Assembly (NCBI RefSeq): GCF_017832975.1
Contig: NZ_JAFIBI010000001.1
Coordinates: 4,526,001 to 4,590,000 of the forward strand
DNA: 64,000 nucleotides
Direction of reading: 5' to 3'
From: Arthrobacter sp. PvP023
GTDB taxonomy: Bacteria; Actinomycetota; Actinomycetes; Actinomycetales; Micrococcaceae
Below, piece after piece: positions 58,890 to 64,000 of the stretch. The notes beneath the pieces were generated by a model that had not been told where the DNA came from, did no database searches, and worked only from the letters and a program-made list of their open reading frames with translations. The translations under genes were made by a program, and so were the position numbers. Positions within the stretch are counted from its first letter, which is position 1. The number at the start of each line of letters is the position of its first letter.

Positions 58890-61613
58890 TCAGCCCGCAG
58901 CCGGCGCGACGGTGCCGGCCCCGCCGTCGAGCGTTATCACCTGGCCGGTGCTGATGGCGGAGGTGGCGTCCGGGACGCCGACGACGGCGGGAATTCCGTA
59001 CTCCCGGGCCACCACCGCGCCGTGGGAGTTGGGGCCGCCCATTTCCATCACGAGCCCGCCGGCCGTGAGGAACAACGGCGTCCACCCGGGATCTGTCGAC
59101 GGGGCCACCAGGATTTCTCCCGGTTCCAGTGCGGCGCCCTGCGGATCCAGGATGACGCGTGCCCTGGCAGTGACGATTCCCGCCGATGCCGGCGTGCCGG
59201 ACAGGACACCGTCCGCGGCACCCGGCGCGGCAACCTGCAGCGCTTCGGGTTCCGTTCCGTCCGAAAGCAGCACCCGGGGAATGCGGCGGCGGGAGAGTTC
59301 GGCGTCGTAGGCCCCGCGGCGTTCCGCCACTGCCTCCCGTAGCGACGCCCCGGCCAGGCCCCGGTGCGCTTCGGCAAAGTTGAGGAAGAAGATGTCGTCG
59401 GCGTCGGCGATGCTGCCGGACGCGGCGAGCTCCGCCCCCACTGCCATGAGCTGTCTCCGGACCGAAGCCAGGCCTTCGACGATGTGGTACTTCGGCAGTT
59501 CGCGCAGTCCCGCAAAGAGCCGGGTCCGCTTCAGCGCGCCCCGCACCATCCGGGCGCGGAGCCTTCCTGCCGGGCCGCCCCGGCTCCCCGCTACTTCCAC
59601 CAGCCGCTCGATCTGGGCTTCCGCCTCGCGGGCGGCTTTGGCAAACTGGCGGTCCGGCGCCAGTGCCGGATCGTCGAGTTTGAGGTAGTTCGCCAGGACT
59701 CCGAAGATGTGCGCGGGGTCGTCGGACCAGCGCGGCATGCCGAGGTCGATCTCCGCGACGGCCCGGTGTCCGTAGCGTCCCAGGAAGCCCGCGAGCCCTG
59801 ACTGCACGACGGCGGGAAGCCCGCCGTCGCGGTACCGCCGCACCAGCTCAGGTGGGGAGGCTTCCTCAAAGATCGCGGCCGCCCCGGGGCGGGCGCGGAT
59901 GTCCGTGGCGAGCTGCCAGAGGGCCAGGTCCATCTCCGTGGTCACGTTGTTGGGGAGCCCGCGGAGAACGGCCTGCAGCGCGCCGGACTCCCCGCCCTGC
60001 CCGGTCAGCTTCCCGGCGACCGCCAGGAGCGCGAAGCCCAGGGCCGGCAGCGGCAGCACTGCCGGGACGATGGGGAAGAGCCCGCCGTCGAGGATGCGTT
60101 CGGCATGGTTCAGCCGTTCCGCCGGTGTGGCGTTGGCCGGAACCACGAGGGCAGCCCGGTGCCGTGCCCCGAAGGCGTCCACGCGGCGGATTGCCGCTTC
60201 CGGCCGAAGCAGCGCCCGGAGCAGCGACTCCGGGACCTTCGCCTTGGCCGCCACCGGGACCACGCGCCGGAGGAGCCGCCAGGGGGACCTGATGGTCACA
60301 GAAAACCGCGGGTCGGCGAACAGCCTGCGGAGCACCGTGGCGGACCTGGCCTCCATGATGTCGAAGACGCGGGGCACAATGGCGCGGCCCACGCTGCTGC
60401 GGACCACCGGAGTGAGGTCAACGAAAAGACGCTGCCCTGCCTGCCGGTAGGGTGCAGGACCGTTGCGCGGCTCGGGCACGTCAAAGCCGGCCGCACGGGC
60501 GACGGAGGACGCGATCAGCCGGAAACCGGCCATCCCCATCGGGGTGAGGGGGCGTGTCAGCCCCTGGGCGAGGCTGAAGCACAGAAAGACGCGTGTTCCC
60601 TCCGGCTCCGGCAGGTCGGGCCGGGGGTCCGGAAGGGGATATAGCGTGGTGATGGGGCGGGACTGCACCAGCCAGAGCTTGTCCGCGGCGTCCACGGCCC
60701 ATTCAATGTCCTGCGGCGCCTTGTAATGCCGTTCCACCCGGGCGCCCAGTGCGGACAGTTCCCGGAGCTGGGCATCACTCAGGGAAGGCCCGGAATCCGG
60801 CCCGAGAGTGATCCGCTCGGTGCCTCCCCCGGCGAGGGGCCTGATGGCGATTCCCTTGTCCCCGGGCCGCCGATCCAGGATCTCGCTGGTGGCCGAGTCC
60901 ACCACGAAGTGGTCCGGATTCACCGCCCCGGAAACCACGGCCTCGCCCAGTCCGGGACTGGCATCGATGACGGCCTCATGGCGCCGTCCCGTCACCGGGT
61001 TCGCGGTGAACAGGACGCCCGCCACGGCGGCATCCACCATGCGCTGGACCACCACCGCGAGCGCTACAGTTGCCGGGTTGATCCCGTGTGTGGCCCGGTA
61101 AGTCACCGCACGGTCCGTCCAGAGCGACGCCCAGCACTGCCGGACCGCCGTAAGGACGGCGTCGGCGCCCACCACATTCAGGTACGTGTCCTGTTGCCCG
61201 GCGAAGCTCGCGAAGGGCAGGTCCTCGGCCGTCGCCGACGACCTCACTGCCACCGGAACCTCCGTCCCCATCGCCGCATAGGACTCCCGGACGGCGCCGG
61301 CAATCTCGGGCGGAATGTCCGCGCGCAGGATGAGTTCCCGTGCCCGGGAAGCCAGCCCGGCAAGGGCCGCCAGCTCGTGGGCTCCGGTGGCTGCCAACGC
61401 GCCATGCACGTCTTCGAGCCCTGCCGGACGCACCGCCCGCCGGTAGGCGTCCGTGGTCAGGCAGAAGCCCGGCGGAACGGGCAGCCCGGCGCGTGTGGTT
61501 TCGCCCAGGTTGGCGGCCTTGCCGCCCACCCGCAGCAACATTCCGGCGTTGATGTTCTCCAGGTTCAGCACCAGCCCGTCCGCCGGCGAATCCGGACTGT
61601 TGGCCTGGTTCAC
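58890..61613 (-). CDS. ATP-grasp/swivelling-His phosphotransferase of the Rph type
   Basis: A 907-residue protein with an N-terminal ATP-grasp (PPDK_N) domain (VGGKAANLGETTRAGLPVPP, VRSSATAEDLPFASFAGQQD, TYLN, then AVDAADKLWLVQSRPITT), a middle alpha-helical domain (about 340-780), and a C-terminal swivelling domain with catalytic His864 in GGPNSHGAVVAREYGIP. This order (ATP, substrate, His at the end) matches rifampin phosphotransferase (Rph) rather than PEP synthase, in which a PEP/pyruvate-binding barrel follows the His. It probably phosphorylates a small molecule. No RAE was found upstream. It is followed upstream by a universal stress protein gene. Confidence 0.85.
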   Translation of the reverse strand: MNQANSPDSPADGLVLNLENINAGMLLRVGGKAANLGETTRAGLPVPPGFCLTTDAYRRAVRPAGLEDVHGALAATGAHELAALAGLASRARELILRADIPPEIAGAVRESYAAMGTEVPVAVRSSATAEDLPFASFAGQQDTYLNVVGADAVLTAVRQCWASLWTDRAVTYRATHGINPATVALAVVVQRMVDAAVAGVLFTANPVTGRRHEAVIDASPGLGEAVVSGAVNPDHFVVDSATSEILDRRPGDKGIAIRPLAGGGTERITLGPDSGPSLSDAQLRELSALGARVERHYKAPQDIEWAVDAADKLWLVQSRPITTLYPLPDPRPDLPEPEGTRVFLCFSLAQGLTRPLTPMGMAGFRLIASSVARAAGFDVPEPRNGPAPYRQAGQRLFVDLTPVVRSSVGRAIVPRVFDIMEARSATVLRRLFADPRFSVTIRSPWRLLRRVVPVAAKAKVPESLLRALLRPEAAIRRVDAFGARHRAALVVPANATPAERLNHAERILDGGLFPIVPAVLPLPALGFALLAVAGKLTGQGGESGALQAVLRGLPNNVTTEMDLALWQLATDIRARPGAAAIFEEASPPELVRRYRDGGLPAVVQSGLAGFLGRYGHRAVAEIDLGMPRWSDDPAHIFGVLANYLKLDDPALAPDRQFAKAAREAEAQIERLVEVAGSRGGPAGRLRARMVRGALKRTRLFAGLRELPKYHIVEGLASVRRQLMAVGAELAASGSIADADDIFFLNFAEAHRGLAGASLREAVAERRGAYDAELSRRRIPRVLLSDGTEPEALQVAAPGAADGVLSGTPASAGIVTARARVILDPQGAALEPGEILVAPSTDPGWTPLFLTAGGLVMEMGGPNSHGAVVAREYGIPAVVGVPDATSAISTGQVITLDGGAGTVAPAAG

Positions 61614-61667
61614 CGCTGGCCTCCTGGGGTATGCGCCGGCCGGACTGACTGGAAAGTCAGGATGGGG

Positions 61668-62699
61668 TTACGCTGCGCCGAGCATGGGCCCAAAGCTGGG
61701 ACGGTCCGCGAGCCGCGGGTCGTCCCGGTCCGGAACCACCAGTACCGGGCCCTTGGCATGGTGCAGGATTCCGTCCGACGTCGAGCCCAGCAGCATTCCG
61801 GTGAAGCCGCCGCGGCCGCGCGTTCCCACTACCACCAGTTCCACGTGCCGGCTGGCTTCAACCAGCACGTCGATGGGGGAACCGTCCACGATGCGGGTCT
61901 CCACGTTCAGCTTGGGGTAGTGGCTCTTCAGCCAGGCCACACCGGCGTCGAGCTGGACGCGGATGTCGGCAAACAGGGCCTCCCGGTCCATGGGCGCAGG
62001 GACCCACGCCAGTGAACCGCTGTATTGCGGCACGGCGCACACAACACGAAGCGGTGCTCCGAGGCGTATGGCCTGGTCCGCGGCCTCCAGGACGGCAATC
62101 CGGGCCTGCTCGGAACCGTCAACGCCCACTACAACAACGTTTTCCACCGGCTGGTGCCCGGACTTGGCCTGTTCGGCTTTGACGTGCTTGTCGTCGGTGG
62201 TCTCGCCCAGGCGGTCCGCGCAGATCAACGGCACGGTGACCGTGGGGCACTTCGCGTGTGCCGGGAGTGCGCTGCTGACCGAGCCAAGGAGCCTGCCGAC
62301 GAAGCCGCCCCGGCCGCGGGTGCCGAATACCAGCAGCTCGGCGGTTTCGGACATTTCCAGCAACACACCGGAGGCGTCGCCGTTCTCCACGGAAGCGTCC
62401 ACGTCGATGTCGTAGGGGGCCACCTTGTCCAGGGCCTGCTTGAGGATTGCCTCCGCACCTTCGCGGATCACCGAGTCGTCCACGGTGGCATAGCCGCCGT
62501 CCAGGCCGGACGCTGCGAAGATCGGCACGGAGTATGCGGTCACGATATGCAGGGGGCGATGCCGGCGCTCAGCTTCCCGGGCGGCCCAGACGAGGGCGCA
62601 CTGGCTGTGGTCGGAACCGTCCACGCCCACCACAATCCCCTCGGGGGCGGCAGAACCGCCGTCGTCATCCCTTGACGGGTGCACCTGATCTCGGCCCAT
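61668..62699 (-). CDS. Tandem universal stress protein
   Basis: A 343-residue protein of two UspA domains (about 20-158 and 185-330), each opening with (I/V)VVGVDGS and each with the ATP motif GTRGRGGF..(R/M)LLGS. This is the common two-domain actinobacterial USP, linked to hypoxia or dormancy in mycobacteria. AGGAGG lies eight bases before the ATG. Its end is 54 bp from the Rph-type gene on the same strand, so the two may be cotranscribed. Confidence 0.92.
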   Translation of the reverse strand: MGRDQVHPSRDDDGGSAAPEGIVVGVDGSDHSQCALVWAAREAERRHRPLHIVTAYSVPIFAASGLDGGYATVDDSVIREGAEAILKQALDKVAPYDIDVDASVENGDASGVLLEMSETAELLVFGTRGRGGFVGRLLGSVSSALPAHAKCPTVTVPLICADRLGETTDDKHVKAEQAKSGHQPVENVVVVGVDGSEQARIAVLEAADQAIRLGAPLRVVCAVPQYSGSLAWVPAPMDREALFADIRVQLDAGVAWLKSHYPKLNVETRIVDGSPIDVLVEASRHVELVVVGTRGRGGFTGMLLGSTSDGILHHAKGPVLVVPDRDDPRLADRPSFGPMLGAA

Positions 62700-63163
62700 G
62701 GGGTCCGCCTCCTCGCGATACTGCCTGATGTTGCCGCTATTCTGCCAGAAGTGGGCGTCCGCCGTGTGAACCGGAAGCCGGGGCCTGCTATTGGCTGCAA
62801 ATCCGCTCTTTTAGCCCACTATTCTCGTTTGCCGGACAGTAAGCAAGCACCCCTAAAGGAGTGCCCAGACGGTTCCCGGAGAGGCGGTTTACGTCCAAGC
62901 CAGCTCCCACTTTTAACCTCTCGGAAACATAGAGATCCCACCTCCGATCAGCCGAATCACAAGTGTGAGATTGTGGGGGTAGCCAATGTCCGGCAAGGGC
63001 TATCCAGAGCTCCAAAAGTTCTGTATTGTCGAGGCGTTGCGAAACTGAGATATGTGTTTCAGAACACACTTACAGCTTCACGCGCGGCGGCCGGACTTTG
63101 GGGGTTACGGAACGTGCAGGGGAACGAGGCCTGCACAGTGAACCATTCGAGGAGGAACGAGCA
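62700..63163. other. 464-bp intergenic region between the USP and the FAD-fold gene
   Basis: This divergent gap has lower GC than the flanking genes and no convincing frame. It contains the palindrome TGTGTT-TCAG-AACACA at 63053-63068, about 95 bp upstream of the FAD-fold gene. The part near 62700 has the ribosome site of the USP gene. Confidence 0.6.
63053..63068. promoter_or_regulatory. Palindrome upstream of the FAD-fold gene
   Basis: TGTGTT-TCAG-AACACA is a perfect 6-bp inverted repeat with a 4-base spacer, 96 bp before the GTG at 63164. It could be an operator; no cognate regulator is adjacent. Confidence 0.4.
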
Positions 63164-63814
63164 GTGTCGAGCATGCCAATTTATGGTGGGACCGAGCAGA
63201 CCACTACGGTGATCATCGGCTCAGGGCTTCCGGGTCTGGCGATCGCCAGCGAGCTCCGGCGGCGCGGCGTGGACTCAATCACCGTGGATGCGCTCGAAAC
63301 CTTGGGCGGAATCCAGTCCGCCAATACCGTGTCCCTGCCGCGCTGTGACGCGCCGAACTCAGCGACCTTGCAGGAGCGGAACGAAATCCTGCGGCACCTC
63401 AGGAACTACGCCAGCAGCCACAACCTGGACATCCGCAACAACACCCGCGCCGTCCAATTGAACCTGCTGGGCACCGGCCTCTCCGAGCCTCCCGTGCACC
63501 AGTGGGCCGTCCACACGCCGGACGGCGTCCTGCTGGCACACCACATTGTCCTGACCCGGGGAGCGCACAGCCAGCTGCGCCGTATGCTCGCGGACCTGGG
63601 GCTGGCACTGGGGCAAAACCTGGCGGCCGCCATGCGGGCCATCGGAATGTACCTCGTGGGCGTCGGGGAACTCATCACTCCCACACCCAAGGAAGTGCTC
63701 CGCCAGGCCAAGGTTGTGGGGCAGGCAATTTCCGCCAAGGTCTATCCGGACAGTGTCCCGTCAGTGCTCACCGGAAGCTTCGCCGCACTGCCGGCCCCGG
63801 CCCTGCTGAACTGA
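63164..63814 (+). CDS. Short FAD/NAD(P)-binding Rossmann-fold protein
   Basis: A 216-residue protein beginning with a GTG (SSMPIYGG). The N-terminal dinucleotide-binding motif is VIIGSGLPGLAIASELRRRG, with an acidic residue at the end of strand 2 (VDALE). The rest has a partial FAD-binding monooxygenase-like pattern (RNEILRHLRNYASSHNLDIR) but lacks the second dinucleotide motif and C-terminal half of typical flavoenzymes (about 400 residues). GGAGG lies eight bases before the GTG. It may be a natural short family or a truncated descendant; no frame break is seen after it. Function unknown. Confidence 0.72.
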   Translation: MSSMPIYGGTEQTTTVIIGSGLPGLAIASELRRRGVDSITVDALETLGGIQSANTVSLPRCDAPNSATLQERNEILRHLRNYASSHNLDIRNNTRAVQLNLLGTGLSEPPVHQWAVHTPDGVLLAHHIVLTRGAHSQLRRMLADLGLALGQNLAAAMRAIGMYLVGVGELITPTPKEVLRQAKVVGQAISAKVYPDSVPSVLTGSFAALPAPALLN

Positions 63815-63872
63815 CCGCGTTTATCGCCCGACCACGGGGCCGGCTGCCCGGCCCTCAACTGCGCGTCCTGAC

Positions 63873-64000
63873 CTACTGCTCCCCGGCGGCGTCGTCCGCC
63901 CCGTCGTCAGTGGACTTGAGGTTTCGTTTCGCCAGCACGCCCAGGGCCACGAGGATGCCCAAGGCTGTTCCGGCGAAAAGCACCAGGCTCCAAGGGAACG
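63873..64000 (-). CDS. 3' end of a small membrane-protein gene (partial)
   Basis: The last 42 codons of a minus-strand gene that runs off the right edge. They read FPWSLVLFAGTALGILVALG (a membrane span) then VLAKRNLKSTDDG and an acidic tail ending in GEQ and TAG. The gene is truncated by the window; its family cannot be named. Confidence 0.65.
   Translation of the reverse strand, partial: FPWSLVLFAGTALGILVALGVLAKRNLKSTDDGADDAAGEQ

Noticed and set aside
57861..59342. Plus-strand frame covering the LolA-like gene and the end of the Rph-type gene.
   Set aside because: It spans two good minus-strand genes and has low-complexity composition.
61614..61667. Possible RAE upstream of the Rph-type gene.
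   Set aside because: No GGGGCTTGC or CAAGGCCC-like half site is present in this gap or upstream of the adjacent stress-protein gene.
1..64000. CRISPR arrays, insertion sequences, prophage or integrase genes.
   Set aside because: No regularly spaced repeats, transposase motifs or phage genes were seen.

Overview
The window is chromosomal DNA of a high-GC Gram-positive actinobacterium, most likely a member of the Micrococcaceae close to Arthrobacter/Pseudarthrobacter. This rests on the GC-rich codon use, frequent GTG/TTG starts behind AGGAGG-like sites, an actinobacterial-type cytochrome c oxidase subunit IV, an Asp23/AmaP/DUF6286 envelope-stress cluster, a HelR RNA-polymerase recycling ATPase, and fructan enzymes typical of soil arthrobacters. 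No prophage, insertion sequence or CRISPR array is visible. The assignment is inference from gene content, not from a search.

Layout. 1-10.9 kb is a mosaic of single genes: two gene remnants (an MmyB-type regulator with a deleted core, and the tail of an acetyltransferase), helR with a probable rifamycin-associated element upstream, a tandem two-domain alpha/beta-hydrolase, LuxR and TetR regulators, and a stray ctaF-like gene. 10.9-20.7 kb is acyl-CoA metabolism: a glutaryl-CoA-dehydrogenase-like enzyme divergent from an acyl-CoA synthetase/marR unit, then a translationally coupled valine-degradation operon (mmsA, 3-hydroxyisobutyryl-CoA hydrolase, mmsB, enoyl-CoA hydratase). 20.9-22.7 kb holds xthA and a conserved hypothetical gene. 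22.8-27.4 kb is a LacI-controlled alpha-glucoside-type ABC importer. 27.5-29.8 kb is a five-gene Asp23 envelope-stress operon with 4-bp overlaps throughout.

30.6-45.3 kb is the most coherent system: a fructan locus read entirely on the minus strand. It contains a LacI regulator with two palindromic sites upstream, an Opp/Dpp-type ABC importer (binding protein, two permeases, two ATPases), a cytoplasmic GH32 beta-fructosidase, a very large secreted multi-module GH32, and a secreted GH68 levansucrase ending in a strong terminator. Together these could make a levan polymer from sucrose, cut it outside the cell, import the oligosaccharides by a peptide-type transporter and hydrolyse them inside. 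A second LacI-type operator word is shared between the alpha-glucoside importer and the levansucrase upstream region, suggesting cross-control.

45.6-52.3 kb has a universal stress protein, a tRNA-Glu/Asp/Phe array, a PHP-domain protein, a lysE-type exporter divergent from its LysR regulator, and small housekeeping genes (VOC protein, EamA transporter, zincin, CDF metal exporter). 52.4-64 kb is envelope-related: a frameshifted beta-propeller/SLH surface protein, an NlpC/P60 hydrolase, a LolA-like/ABC-2 exporter operon, an Rph-type ATP-grasp/His phosphotransferase with a tandem universal stress protein, a short FAD-fold protein, and the 3' end of a small membrane-protein gene at the right edge.
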